Assembly: GCA_036704045.1 (NCBI GenBank)
Contig: DATNQM010000022.1
Span: forward strand, 609,804 to 673,803
DNA: 64,000 nt
Reading direction: 5' to 3'
DNA from: Ancylothrix sp036704045
GTDB taxonomy: Bacteria > Cyanobacteriota > Cyanobacteriia > Cyanobacteriales > Oscillatoriaceae
The position numbers were made by a program, and so were the translations under genes. Shown piece after piece: positions 54,117 through 62,885 of this stretch (the first letter of the stretch is position 1; every line of letters begins with the position of its first letter). The notes under the pieces are model-generated. The model was not told the origin of the DNA and ran no database searches. It saw only the letters and a list, made by a program, of their open reading frames with translations.

Positions 54117-56039
54117 ATGAATAATTTTTACTTGAATCAAAAATGGGGTAATTTTGGGCGCTGGTATTTGTTGCTATTAAGTTTGGTATTTTTCACACCA
54201 GCAGCTGTTTTTGCCCACGCAGGACATGGGGATGAATTTAAAAATGAAAGTACCCAGATACCAGGGGCTATTCAAGTTGATAAACAAACAGTAAAAAGGC
54301 TTAATTTAAAAGTAGAACCAGTGAAGCTTCAACGCTTAGATAGGGGATTAAAAACTACTGGTCAAATTGACCATTTACCTAATCAAAAAGTAGAGGTGAC
54401 GGCGCCGGTGGAGGGAACGGTAAAAGAATTGTTAGTTAAGCCCGGTGATGTGGTAAATTTTGGCGATCCTATTGCAGTTTTGTCTAGTTCAGAATTAGCA
54501 GCTTTGCGTGTGAAGTCGTTAGAAAATAGCGGGGAAGCTGAGGCGAGTTTTAAGGAAGCTGAAGCTAATTTAATTTTAGCGAAAGAAAATTATGACCGAA
54601 TTACTAAAATTTCAGATTCAGAAATTGCCGGTGCTGAAAAACAACTTGCTGCGGCGAAAGCCCAATATCAAAGGGATAAGGAGTTGGTAGATAGTGGTTC
54701 TGTGGTGGAGGTGGCTAGAGAAAATTACCAGCGTCAAATAGAAATTGCTGAGGCTGAAATTTCCCAAATAGAAACAGAATTAGTAGTGGCCCAAGAACAA
54801 TATGACCGTGATAAAGAGTTAACAGAAAAAGGAGTTATTTCTCGGAGACAAATGTTAGCATCTCAAGCAAAATTAGCCGAAGTTAAAGCACGATTAACTA
54901 GGGCAAAAACTCGTCCAAATGTGGGGGAAGCTTCGACCGAAATTAAACGTGCTGAGGTGGAGTTGCCGGTGAAAGAGTTAAGAGAATCTGAAGCAAAAGT
55001 TGCCGAAGCAGAAGAGCAATTAACGCGGGCAATGCAGCGTCGAGATGTTTTGGAGGCAGAAAATCAATTAAAACGGGCTGAAGCTTCATTAGAGGGGGTA
55101 AAATCGCGTCTAAAACTTAGTAATGCAGCCTATAATTTACGCTTGCAACAGTTGGAAACCAAGGCAAATGAAAAAGGTTTTGTGATTGTTTCTGCACCGA
55201 TTTCAGGGAGTGTAGTAAATCGACAAATTACGGTGGGCGAAACTGTTGAATCTGCGAATAAACCGCTGATGACTTTGTTAAATGATAAGCAGGTTTTAGC
55301 TATTGCAAATATTTATGAAAAAGATATTGATAAAGTGCGTTTAGCACAGCCGGTGCGGGTAAAGGTGGAGAGTTTACCTGAGCGAATTTTTATGGGGAAA
55401 ATTAGTTTAATTGGTTCGGTGGTGGAAGGGGAAACAAGAGTGATGCCGGTGCAAGTGGAACTGGATAACTCGGAGGGTAATTTAAAAATAGGAATGTTTG
55501 CTGAACTAGAAATTTTAATAGATAAAACAATAGAAGAAGTTTTAGTGGTTCCAACTTCAGCAGTGGTAGAGACAAATGGTAAGAAAATTGTTTATGTTCA
55601 AAATGGTAATTCTTTTCAACCAACGGAAGTTTCTTTAGGGCAAGTTTCAGGAGATTTGGTGGAAGTTAAGAGTGGTTTGTTTGATGGTGATTTTGTTGTT
55701 ACTCAGCGAACTCCTCAACTTTTTGCTCAATCTTTGCGAGGAGATTCTACAAATAAAGATGAACATCAAAAAACAGATAATCATGATACAGAAGAAAGAA
55801 AAAATAGTTTCCCAGTACCTTTTTTATTAGTAGGTTTGGGCCTTAGTAGTGTGTTGGGTTTGGCTGCGTTTATGGGGGGTGCTTTTTGGGCCGGTCGGCG
55901 TTTTCAACAAAATAAAATATATGAAGATCCAGCAGATTTTTCCGAGTCTTTAGGAGTTTCACAAGAGGTTGTTTTTGAGCAAATTTATAAGAAGGAACCG
56001 GTTTCTGCCGGTGAACATTTTGGTGGTAATGATGGTTAG
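54117..56039 (+). CDS. copB: RND-family periplasmic adaptor (CusB/CzcB/CopB type)
   Basis: 640 residues from ATG 54117, preceded by AAGG at 12 bases; an ATG at 54105 is an alternative adding four residues. It has an N-terminal hydrophobic signal or anchor, then a His-containing HAGHGDE segment. The body has a lipoyl/barrel-like part (VEVTAPVEGTVKELLVKPGDVV), a long coiled-coil hairpin (about 130-350), a second lipoyl half (VIVSAPISGSVVNRQITVGETV) and a barrel (RVKVESLPERIFMGKISLIG). A further hydrophobic helix near residues 565-590 (PFLLVGLGLSSVLGLAAFMGG) precedes a polar tail, unusual for adaptors. It should link CopA to an outer-membrane channel encoded elsewhere. Confidence 0.88.
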   Translation: MNNFYLNQKWGNFGRWYLLLLSLVFFTPAAVFAHAGHGDEFKNESTQIPGAIQVDKQTVKRLNLKVEPVKLQRLDRGLKTTGQIDHLPNQKVEVTAPVEGTVKELLVKPGDVVNFGDPIAVLSSSELAALRVKSLENSGEAEASFKEAEANLILAKENYDRITKISDSEIAGAEKQLAAAKAQYQRDKELVDSGSVVEVARENYQRQIEIAEAEISQIETELVVAQEQYDRDKELTEKGVISRRQMLASQAKLAEVKARLTRAKTRPNVGEASTEIKRAEVELPVKELRESEAKVAEAEEQLTRAMQRRDVLEAENQLKRAEASLEGVKSRLKLSNAAYNLRLQQLETKANEKGFVIVSAPISGSVVNRQITVGETVESANKPLMTLLNDKQVLAIANIYEKDIDKVRLAQPVRVKVESLPERIFMGKISLIGSVVEGETRVMPVQVELDNSEGNLKIGMFAELEILIDKTIEEVLVVPTSAVVETNGKKIVYVQNGNSFQPTEVSLGQVSGDLVEVKSGLFDGDFVVTQRTPQLFAQSLRGDSTNKDEHQKTDNHDTEERKNSFPVPFLLVGLGLSSVLGLAAFMGGAFWAGRRFQQNKIYEDPADFSESLGVSQEVVFEQIYKKEPVSAGEHFGGNDG

Positions 56040-56102
56040 TTGATTGGGTATTTTTTTGTCACCAATGGATACCGAAGTAGATAGAAATAAATCGGTTTAT
56101 TT

Positions 56103-59100
56103 TTGGGGTTTTTGATGTTTAATAGTATTCTTGGATGGGTAATTAATCGTCGTTGGTTTGTGGTTATGGCGACGGTTTTTGTTACTTTTTGGACGTTTTA
56201 TACAATTCCTGGAATGCAGTTAGATGTGTTTCCATCTTTTGCGCCTCCGCAAGTGGAAATTCAAACAGAAGCGAGTGGGCTTGCACCAGAAGAAATTGAA
56301 TCTTTGGTGACTTTACCGATAGAAAGTGCTTTGAATGGAACGCCTGGAGTAACAGCAGTTCGTTCGGCTTCGGCTGCCGGTCTTTCTGTTGTGAAAGTAA
56401 TATTTGATTGGGGTACAGATATTTATCAAGCCCGTCAGTTAGTAACCGAACGTTTGCAACAAGCAGAAAGTAAGCTTCCAGAAGCAGTAGAAACGCCGCA
56501 AATTTCTCCAACAACTTCGCCGGTGGGAACAATTCTTACCTATGCTTTTACATCAGAAACCACGTCTTTAATGGAGTTAAGAAAAATAGTAGATTGGCAA
56601 GTAACTAACCGTATTTTGGCTGTTCCTGGGGTGGCACAAGTTATTGCCTATGGGGGAGATGTTCGACAGTATCAAGTGTTAGTAGATCCAGCCAAATTGA
56701 CAGCATTTAATGTGTCTTTAGCGGAGGTTACTGAGGCTGTTAAAGCTGCCAACATTAATGCCGCTGGAGGTTATTTAATTACGCCAGATAAAGAAACCTT
56801 AATTCGCGGAATTGGTAGAATTAAATCTTTAGAAGATTTGCAAAATTCTGTTATTACTTCTCGTCAAGGAACGGCGGTGAAACTTTCTAATGTAGCAGAG
56901 ATAAAAATTGGTGAAGCCCTTAAGCGAGGAGACGGCAGTTTAAACGGTAAAAAAGCGGTGATTGTGTTGGTAAACCGACAGCCAAATATGGATACTCCAA
57001 CGGTGAGCAAAGCTGTTGAAAAAGCCATAGCAGAGTTGAAAGAGTCTCTGCCAAAAGATATTAAAATTACCGTAACTTTTCGTCAGGAAGAGTATATAAA
57101 AACTTCCGTAGACAATGTACGTTCTGCCTTGCTTGAAGGAAGTATTATTGTGACAATTATTCTTATTCCTTTTTTGATGAATTGGCGGACACTTTCGGTA
57201 GTATTATTGGATTTCTTTTTGACATTATTATTTGGTTTATTGGCGATGAATTGGCTAAATCTTGGTCTAAATACCATGACTTTAGGGGGATTATCTGTCG
57301 CAATTGGTACGGCAATTGATGATGCCATTGTTTATGCAGAAAATACTTATCGAAATTTAAGAGAAAATCAATTATTAGATCATCCTCGGCCGGTTTTAAA
57401 AGTAATATTTGATGGTTCTCAGGAAGTTAGGGACTCTTTAATTGGTGCAACAATAATAGGAATTGTGGTTTTTTCTCCAATTTTTACCTTACCAGGAGTA
57501 GAGGGGCGAATTTTTACGCCTATGGGAATTACCTATTTAGTTGTAGTTGTGGTTTCCAGTTTAGAATCTTTGCTAGTTTCACCGGCCCTTTGTGCAATTT
57601 TGTTACCCAGTAAACGCATGAGAGCGACAGAACCTTGGTTGCCAAGATTTTGTAAAAAAGTCTATTTTACCTTTCTAAAATTTTCTATGCAGCACGCAAA
57701 ATTAGTTTTAATTGCTGCCGGTGCTGCTACTATTTCTGCTTTAATTATTTTACCTTCTTTTGGAAGAACATTTTTGCCAGAATTTCAAGAGCAAACCTTA
57801 GTTAATACTATTCTTTTGTATCCGGGTGTATCTTTAGAAAGTACCAATAGTGCAGCTTTTGCTATTGAAGATGACTTAAAAAATCACCCTAATTTTGATT
57901 ATGTGCAAGTACGTTCTGGACGTGCTCCTGGTGATGCAGATGCGGCCGGTGTTAATTCGGCCCATATTGATATTGGCATTAGTTCCGAAGGCATGAAAAA
58001 CCGTCCCGAAACTTTAGAATATCTGCGAGAAGTATTTGCAAAATTACCCGGTGTTGCCCCTAATATTGGTGGGTTTCTTTCTCACCGTATGGACGAAGTT
58101 TTATCAGGAGTGAGAAGTCAAATTGCTGTTAAAATTTTTGGCCCAGAATTAGAACAATTACGTCTCACCGGCACTTTAGTTGAAGCAGAAATGAAGACAA
58201 TTCAAGGCATTGTGGATTTACAATTAGAACCACAAATGCCCATTCCCCAAATTCAAATTGAATTTGATCGCATTGCTGCCGGTCGCTATGGTTTAAAAGT
58301 ACAAGAATTATCAGAAATTTTGGAAACGGCTTTAAATGGTCAAGTAGTTTCTCAAGTTTTAGAAAATCAACAAACCTTTGATTTAATGATTTGGTTAAAA
58401 CCTGAATATCGCAATAACTTAGAAACAATTCAAAATTTATTAATTGATACTGCATCAGGTGACAAAATTCCCCTCGCTCAATTAGCCAAAGTTAAAGAAG
58501 GCACCGGCCCTAATACAATTAATAGAGAAAATGTCTCCCGTTTAATTGTTGTTTCTGCTAATATTAAAGGCCGCGACTTACGCTCTGTAGTTAATGATAT
58601 TCAAACAAAAGTTAAAGAAAATGTAACTTTACCAGCGGGCTATTATATCCAATATGGAGGACAATTTGAAGCCGAAGAACGGGCATCACAAAATATATTA
58701 TTTTTTAGCTTTTTAGCTTTTATAATTATTACAATTTTGATGTATTTTTCAGTTAAATCCATTGCTTCAACAGCAATGATTATGATTAACTTACCTCTCG
58801 GTTTAGTAGGAGGAATTATCGCAGTGGCTCTCACCGGCGGAGTGATTTCTGTCGCTTCTTTAGTAGGGTTTGTTACTTTATTTGGTGTAGCAACTCGAAA
58901 TGGTTTGCTATTAGTTGATAATTACAATACAAAATACGCCGAAGGAATGCCTTTTAAAGAAGCCATTATTAAAGGTTCCCTAGAGCGTTTAAATGCAATT
59001 TTGATGACCGCTTTAACCTCAGCTTTGGGATTATTTCCTCTTGTTATTTCTGGAGGTTCTGGCAAAGAACTTTTACAACCTTTGTCGATTGTAGTATTAG

Positions 59101-59288
59101 GTGGTTTATTTACTTCAACTGCTTTAACTTTAGTCGTTTTACCTGCTCTCTATACTGAATTTGGAAAAATATTAATGCCGAAAAAAACTCAGGGCCCGGT
59201 AGACACAAAACTATTAGATATCACCAATAACAGTTTTAAAAAAAGCTCAGATTCTAATAATTTTGTTGTTGTTAACCAGGAGAAATAA
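56103..59288 (+). CDS. copA: Heavy-metal RND efflux pump (CusA/CzcA/CopA type)
   Basis: A 1061-residue inner-membrane pump with the two-halved RND layout. The first large periplasmic loop begins GMQLDVFPSFAPPQVEIQTEASGLAPEEIESLVTLPIE. TM4 carries the proton-relay motif AIGTAIDDAIVYAEN, whose Asp and Glu match CusA Asp405 and Glu412 but which lacks the extra Asp present in CzcA; this favours CusA-like monovalent copper or silver transport. LFGVATRNGLLLVDNYN and LTSALGLFPLVISGG mark the C-terminal half. The methionine triad of CusA is not evident. No outer-membrane factor is encoded nearby. Confidence 0.92.
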   Translation: MGFLMFNSILGWVINRRWFVVMATVFVTFWTFYTIPGMQLDVFPSFAPPQVEIQTEASGLAPEEIESLVTLPIESALNGTPGVTAVRSASAAGLSVVKVIFDWGTDIYQARQLVTERLQQAESKLPEAVETPQISPTTSPVGTILTYAFTSETTSLMELRKIVDWQVTNRILAVPGVAQVIAYGGDVRQYQVLVDPAKLTAFNVSLAEVTEAVKAANINAAGGYLITPDKETLIRGIGRIKSLEDLQNSVITSRQGTAVKLSNVAEIKIGEALKRGDGSLNGKKAVIVLVNRQPNMDTPTVSKAVEKAIAELKESLPKDIKITVTFRQEEYIKTSVDNVRSALLEGSIIVTIILIPFLMNWRTLSVVLLDFFLTLLFGLLAMNWLNLGLNTMTLGGLSVAIGTAIDDAIVYAENTYRNLRENQLLDHPRPVLKVIFDGSQEVRDSLIGATIIGIVVFSPIFTLPGVEGRIFTPMGITYLVVVVVSSLESLLVSPALCAILLPSKRMRATEPWLPRFCKKVYFTFLKFSMQHAKLVLIAAGAATISALIILPSFGRTFLPEFQEQTLVNTILLYPGVSLESTNSAAFAIEDDLKNHPNFDYVQVRSGRAPGDADAAGVNSAHIDIGISSEGMKNRPETLEYLREVFAKLPGVAPNIGGFLSHRMDEVLSGVRSQIAVKIFGPELEQLRLTGTLVEAEMKTIQGIVDLQLEPQMPIPQIQIEFDRIAAGRYGLKVQELSEILETALNGQVVSQVLENQQTFDLMIWLKPEYRNNLETIQNLLIDTASGDKIPLAQLAKVKEGTGPNTINRENVSRLIVVSANIKGRDLRSVVNDIQTKVKENVTLPAGYYIQYGGQFEAEERASQNILFFSFLAFIIITILMYFSVKSIASTAMIMINLPLGLVGGIIAVALTGGVISVASLVGFVTLFGVATRNGLLLVDNYNTKYAEGMPFKEAIIKGSLERLNAILMTALTSALGLFPLVISGGSGKELLQPLSIVVLGGLFTSTALTLVVLPALYTEFGKILMPKKTQGPVDTKLLDITNNSFKKSSDSNNFVVVNQEK

Positions 59289-59293
59289 TCAAA

Positions 59294-59788
59294 ATGAGCA
59301 AAGCAACTGTGATAGTTATCGGAACTCTAGGACTGATGTTTTTATCCGCTTGTACCGGCAGCAATAATACACCCTCCCCTAGTTCAAATATACCACCTAA
59401 TTCTCCCCCACAAACGACAGCAAAAAATAGCCCATCTACTCCAAAAAATGCTGCCAATACATCAGAAAATCACGGTTCAAAAGGAGGACAAATTATTGAA
59501 ACTGGTATTTATCATTTAGAAATAATAGCTCAACCAGAAGCCGACGGAACCCACCTTGATTTTTATTTAGAAAAAAGCGATAACCATGAACCAATTCCCA
59601 ATGCCAAAGTAAAAGCACAAATTGAACTACCAGATGGCACACAAAAAAACCTTGAGCTAACCTATGACAGAGGAGGTAAACATTATGCAGCCTTCCTACC
59701 TGAAAAAGCAGCCGGTGAATATAAACTCGCCATTCTTTCTGATATTAATGGCGAAAAAGTAAATGGTCGATTCTCTTTTAAAAAATAA
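59294..59788 (+). CDS. copC: CopC-like small lipoprotein at the end of the copper efflux unit
   Basis: A 164-residue lipoprotein: lipobox at LSAC (about residue 20), a Pro/Ser/Asn-rich linker (about 22-55), then a compact beta-rich domain (GGQIIETGIYHLEIIAQPEADGTHLDFYLEK, PNAKVKAQIELPDGTQ, DRGGKHYAAFLPEKAAGEYKL). It is only 5 bp after copA, so tightly coupled. In Synechocystis copBAC the third gene is likewise a small protein of unknown function, which is why I use copC; it is not the CopC of the Pseudomonas cop system. A Cu-binding or pump accessory role is inferred from context. Confidence 0.75.
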   Translation: MSKATVIVIGTLGLMFLSACTGSNNTPSPSSNIPPNSPPQTTAKNSPSTPKNAANTSENHGSKGGQIIETGIYHLEIIAQPEADGTHLDFYLEKSDNHEPIPNAKVKAQIELPDGTQKNLELTYDRGGKHYAAFLPEKAAGEYKLAILSDINGEKVNGRFSFKK

Positions 59789-59811
59789 AACTTACCAACT
59801 ACAAAACCTTT

Positions 59812-59838
59812 AGGGGCGGGGTTTCTTTCCCCGTCTCT
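59812..59838. terminator. GC-rich hairpin between copC and the CNNM/CorC gene
   Basis: AGGGGCGGGG pairs with CCCCGTCTCT (10 bp with G-T pairs) around a short loop, between convergent genes. It resembles the dispersed GGGGCGG hairpins at 2144 and 28973. Confidence 0.6.
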
Positions 59839-59847
59839 TAATCGCTT

Positions 59848-61362
59848 TCAAACCGCTTTTTCCCGCTCTCCTAGCCTTTGCACTTGTATTTGATGTAAGC
59901 GAGGGCCCCGCGCTGAAATCACCGTAAATTCCAGAGAATTAAACACATAAATTTCTCCTACATTAGGAATTTTTTCCATTTTATCAATTAAAAATCCAGC
60001 CAAAGTTTGATAGGAATTACTGAGGGGTAAATTTAGTTTTAATTGCTCATTTACTTGTTCTAATTCCAATTGAGCTTGAACCAAAACCGTCCTCTCATCC
60101 AATATTTGTATGCTTGATTTTAGAGTCGGATCTACTTCAATACGTTCGCCAATAATTTTAGCAATAATATCATTAATTGTCACTAAACCAACAGTTCCTC
60201 CATATTCATCTACAACAATTACAACATAAGCATAAGAACGCTGCATCAGTTGCAGTAACTCACGCAGAGGAGTTGATTCGGGTACAAAACGAGCCGGTCT
60301 AATCCAGCGCAAAATTTGCGTATCTGGCCCTATAATACCGTTCTTTAAAGGTTCAGCAAGTTCTTTAAAATCAATCACACCACGAATATCATCTAAAGAA
60401 TCTCCCATAACTGGATAACGAGAATGCCCAGTGCTAACAACCTCATTAAGTAAATCTTGAAAGGTAGCATTTAAAGGAAGCACCTTTACACTAATACGAG
60501 GAATCATTACTTCCGATGCTGCAATATTACTAAATTCAAAAACATTATTTAAAAGTTCTCTTTGTTCAGCTTCTAAACCAATAGACATCCCCTCACCGGC
60601 AATCATAAGCTGCAATTCTTCCGAAGTTATTTGATGATACCAACCCGTGCCGGTGGGTCGAATTCCCACAGAACGCAACAACAAACGCGTTGATTGATTT
60701 AAAATCCAAATAAACGGATTAAAAAATCGAGCAATCGCTAAACTAGGTGTTGCTAAAAATTTAGCAAGTTGTTCAGAATATAACAAAGCCACCGATTTTG
60801 GACAAAGTTCTCCTAACACAATTTGCAGATAAGCAACCAACAAAAAAGCCAGCGGAATTGCCAAAGAATGCGCTAAAACTTCTCGCGAAGAAACCGGCAA
60901 AGGTAATTGAATAATCACACTAGAAACAACAATTGCCATAGTATTTTCCCCCACCCAACCCAGGGCCAAACTTGAAAGGGTAATACCTAATTGAGTTGTT
61001 GAAAGAAGCCGATCAATATTACGCTGTAAATCTTGCACAGTTTTTGCTAAAGGATCGCCAATATCTGCCAACTGGTTAATCCGAGAACGCCTCACCGAAA
61101 CAATAGAAAATTCAGCAGTTACAAAAAAAGCATTTATAGCAATTAATACCAACACCGAAACCAAACGTAAAAAAATATCCGTACTCGTGAAACTTTCTGG
61201 CGTTACAGAACTTCCCAAACAAGCATTTGCCCCTACTATTAAAAAAGCAGAGGCAAGCATCCAATGAACACAAAAACGTTTTATACGACGCACTGATGTT
61301 TTACCGTTTTCCTTGATCGCCCGATGTTTATTTCCATAAACTCCCAGCAATACGAAACTCAA
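59848..61362 (-). CDS. CNNM/CorC-type (HlyC/CorC family) membrane protein with CBS pair
   Basis: A 504-residue protein. Hydrophobic segments at the N terminus and in the DUF21/CNNM part (about 60-250; AINAFFVTAEFSIVSVRRSRI, LSTTQLGITLSSLALGWVGE). A CBS pair (about 270-400; EVMIPRISVKVLP, SRYPVMGDSLDDIRGVIDFKEL, VVDEYGGTVGLVTINDI) and a C-terminal CorC_HlyC domain (about 420-500). Family members are implicated in Mg/Co transport or efflux. TTG 61362 opens the frame; Met35 (61260) is a plausible start. It lies 14 bp after the next gene, so the two likely form an operon. Confidence 0.88.
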   Translation of the reverse strand: MSFVLLGVYGNKHRAIKENGKTSVRRIKRFCVHWMLASAFLIVGANACLGSSVTPESFTSTDIFLRLVSVLVLIAINAFFVTAEFSIVSVRRSRINQLADIGDPLAKTVQDLQRNIDRLLSTTQLGITLSSLALGWVGENTMAIVVSSVIIQLPLPVSSREVLAHSLAIPLAFLLVAYLQIVLGELCPKSVALLYSEQLAKFLATPSLAIARFFNPFIWILNQSTRLLLRSVGIRPTGTGWYHQITSEELQLMIAGEGMSIGLEAEQRELLNNVFEFSNIAASEVMIPRISVKVLPLNATFQDLLNEVVSTGHSRYPVMGDSLDDIRGVIDFKELAEPLKNGIIGPDTQILRWIRPARFVPESTPLRELLQLMQRSYAYVVIVVDEYGGTVGLVTINDIIAKIIGERIEVDPTLKSSIQILDERTVLVQAQLELEQVNEQLKLNLPLSNSYQTLAGFLIDKMEKIPNVGEIYVFNSLEFTVISARGPRLHQIQVQRLGEREKAV

Positions 61363-61376
61363 AAATTTGTAATATT

Positions 61377-62063
61377 TTAGCCGCCACTAATAGGAATGGC
61401 TGCCACTTCTAGTTGTAACTGTTGGGATGGATAATCTGTCAGTTTAAGCGAGATATTTCGGGCATTTTTTACCAAAGCATTCGGTATTTTTACCGTACCC
61501 GAAAAAGCTTCTCCATTGGCTGGCAATTCTCCCGGTAATCCTTCAGTAGTTGCATTTAAAACTTGACCTTGCTCATCTTTTATTTCCAGCAAAGAATACA
61601 AAAAGCGCACCGATGAAGCGCTTTCATTTTTAAGACTAAGGTTAAGCGTTACCGAATCATCCGAAGATTTCACCTCCGCCACCGACAGCGTAATACCATC
61701 TTGTTTAGCTATTAAAGGAAAATTTCCTTCGGCTTGTTCAGCAGACTGGTTACTCTCTTTTGATTTTGGTGTTTCTTTTTCACCAGATTTTTCTTGATTT
61801 TTCTCTTGTTTTGCACCTTTGCCACTGGTAATGGCATTAACTTTTTTAATAATATCCGCTTCTTTGAGAATCAGCATTTCTTCTCGACTAGCAGGAGTCC
61901 CTTTACGGCTGCCAATATTATTAGTGGGGCGTACATCCGGTTGAGTAATGCCCTTAAGCGCTTCACGGCCCAAAGCATAGCCCCAATTACCGCTCACCAT
62001 ACCGGCACCAAACATCAAAATCAACAGAACAAAAGTAAGCGCCACAGTTGGATTCAACTTCAT
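61377..62063 (-). CDS. Membrane-anchored protein, unknown function
   Basis: A 228-residue protein. N-terminal transmembrane anchor (about 8-30, VALTFVLLILMFGAGMVSGNWGYALG), a charged Lys/Glu/Ser-rich linker (about 80-115), then a beta-rich C-terminal domain (about 118-225; LSVAEVKSSDDSVTLNLSLKNESASSVRFLYSLLEIKDEQGQ) resembling an immunoglobulin-like or DUF4352-like fold. I do not recognise a named family. It lies just upstream of the CNNM/CorC gene with a 14-bp gap and is probably co-expressed. Confidence 0.75.
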   Translation of the reverse strand: MKLNPTVALTFVLLILMFGAGMVSGNWGYALGREALKGITQPDVRPTNNIGSRKGTPASREEMLILKEADIIKKVNAITSGKGAKQEKNQEKSGEKETPKSKESNQSAEQAEGNFPLIAKQDGITLSVAEVKSSDDSVTLNLSLKNESASSVRFLYSLLEIKDEQGQVLNATTEGLPGELPANGEAFSGTVKIPNALVKNARNISLKLTDYPSQQLQLEVAAIPISGG

Positions 62064-62235
62064 GGTTTTAATGGATGACCAAACAAAAATAGTGGTGGGA
62101 CAAGTATAAACTTTATTGTAGATTCTAAAGCCTTCAACCTAAGTCGGGATATTTTTTCTCTGCACAGCACTTGTCAAGGGTCGGTGAGTTCTGCTAAAGT
62201 TTACTCATACGCAAAAAACTGACAAAGTTTAACAG

Positions 62236-62308
62236 CGGCGGTTGGCCGAGCGGTTGAGGCAGCGAGCTCATAATTCGCGATAGGCAGGTTCGACTCCTGC
62301 ACTGCCGA
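62236..62308 (+). tRNA. tRNA with CAT anticodon, probably tRNA-Ile2 (lysidine type)
   Basis: A 73-base cloverleaf: acceptor CGGCGGT/ACTGCCG with one G-T pair, D stem GCC/GGC, anticodon stem GCGAG/TTCGC with loop CTCATAA, T arm GCAGG-TTCGACT-CCTGC, and discriminator A. No CCA is encoded. The CTCATAA loop and the overall resemblance to plastid trnI-CAU (including the GGCCGAGCGGTTGAGGC D arm) favour tRNA-Ile2 modified by TilS. Elongator tRNA-Met is the alternative. C1-G72 pairing argues against initiator tRNA. Confidence 0.85.
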
Positions 62309-62310
62309 TT

Positions 62311-62817
62311 TTACAAATTTAATAAACCATTATCTAACTCCCAGTGGCAGTTTGGACACAATACTGCTATGTTACTTCTGTGATTGACCTCAGAAACCAG
62401 GGATGTCAATTCAAAGTCTTTGAGCGCTTTAATATGGCATATCTCAACGTGCTTATTGTAGCCGCAAACCTCACAGTTAGTTATTTGTTGATATAATTTC
62501 CGAGCGTGTTCCCTAACTCGACAATATTTACTTGCTTTATTAGTCTTGCAAATTACGTCTCTAAGGGTTTTATTTTGAATCCATCGTCCGGCGCGACATT
62601 GATCACAATAAACATATTTGCGATGAATGGAAACACCGCATAGCTGACATTTTCCTGAAATTTCTCTCTTTGCAGATATTCGGTTGTGAAAAGAAGTTGC
62701 ACAGCTTCGAGAACAAAAATGATTGGGACTCTTTTGAATTTCGCTTACTTTTTTTAAAAACAGTAAGCCACAGTGTAGACATTGAACCTCCACAAGTTTT
62801 TCTCTTTTAGCTCTCAT
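62311..62817 (-). CDS. HNH endonuclease-like protein adjoining a tRNA gene
   Basis: A 168-residue protein with Cys pairs forming three zinc-binding-like units: CLHCG/CSRSC, CQLCG/CDQC and CEVCG/CPNC. The last is the HNH core (about 115-162): CEVCGYNKHVEICHIKALKDF, then NHRSNIAVLCPNCHWELDNG, with the His pair and Asn of the HNH motif. Such free-standing HNH genes include homing or phage-type nucleases. The stop codon lies 2 bp from the 3' end of the tRNA on the opposite strand. No second tRNA fragment is visible on the far side. Nucleic acid target unknown. Confidence 0.82.
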   Translation of the reverse strand: MRAKREKLVEVQCLHCGLLFLKKVSEIQKSPNHFCSRSCATSFHNRISAKREISGKCQLCGVSIHRKYVYCDQCRAGRWIQNKTLRDVICKTNKASKYCRVREHARKLYQQITNCEVCGYNKHVEICHIKALKDFELTSLVSEVNHRSNIAVLCPNCHWELDNGLLNL

Positions 62818-62885
62818 CTACCCCACCAAAATTATAAAAAACACCGGCACCCCAACCTAAAGCGCCGGCTTATTGACAACAAAAT

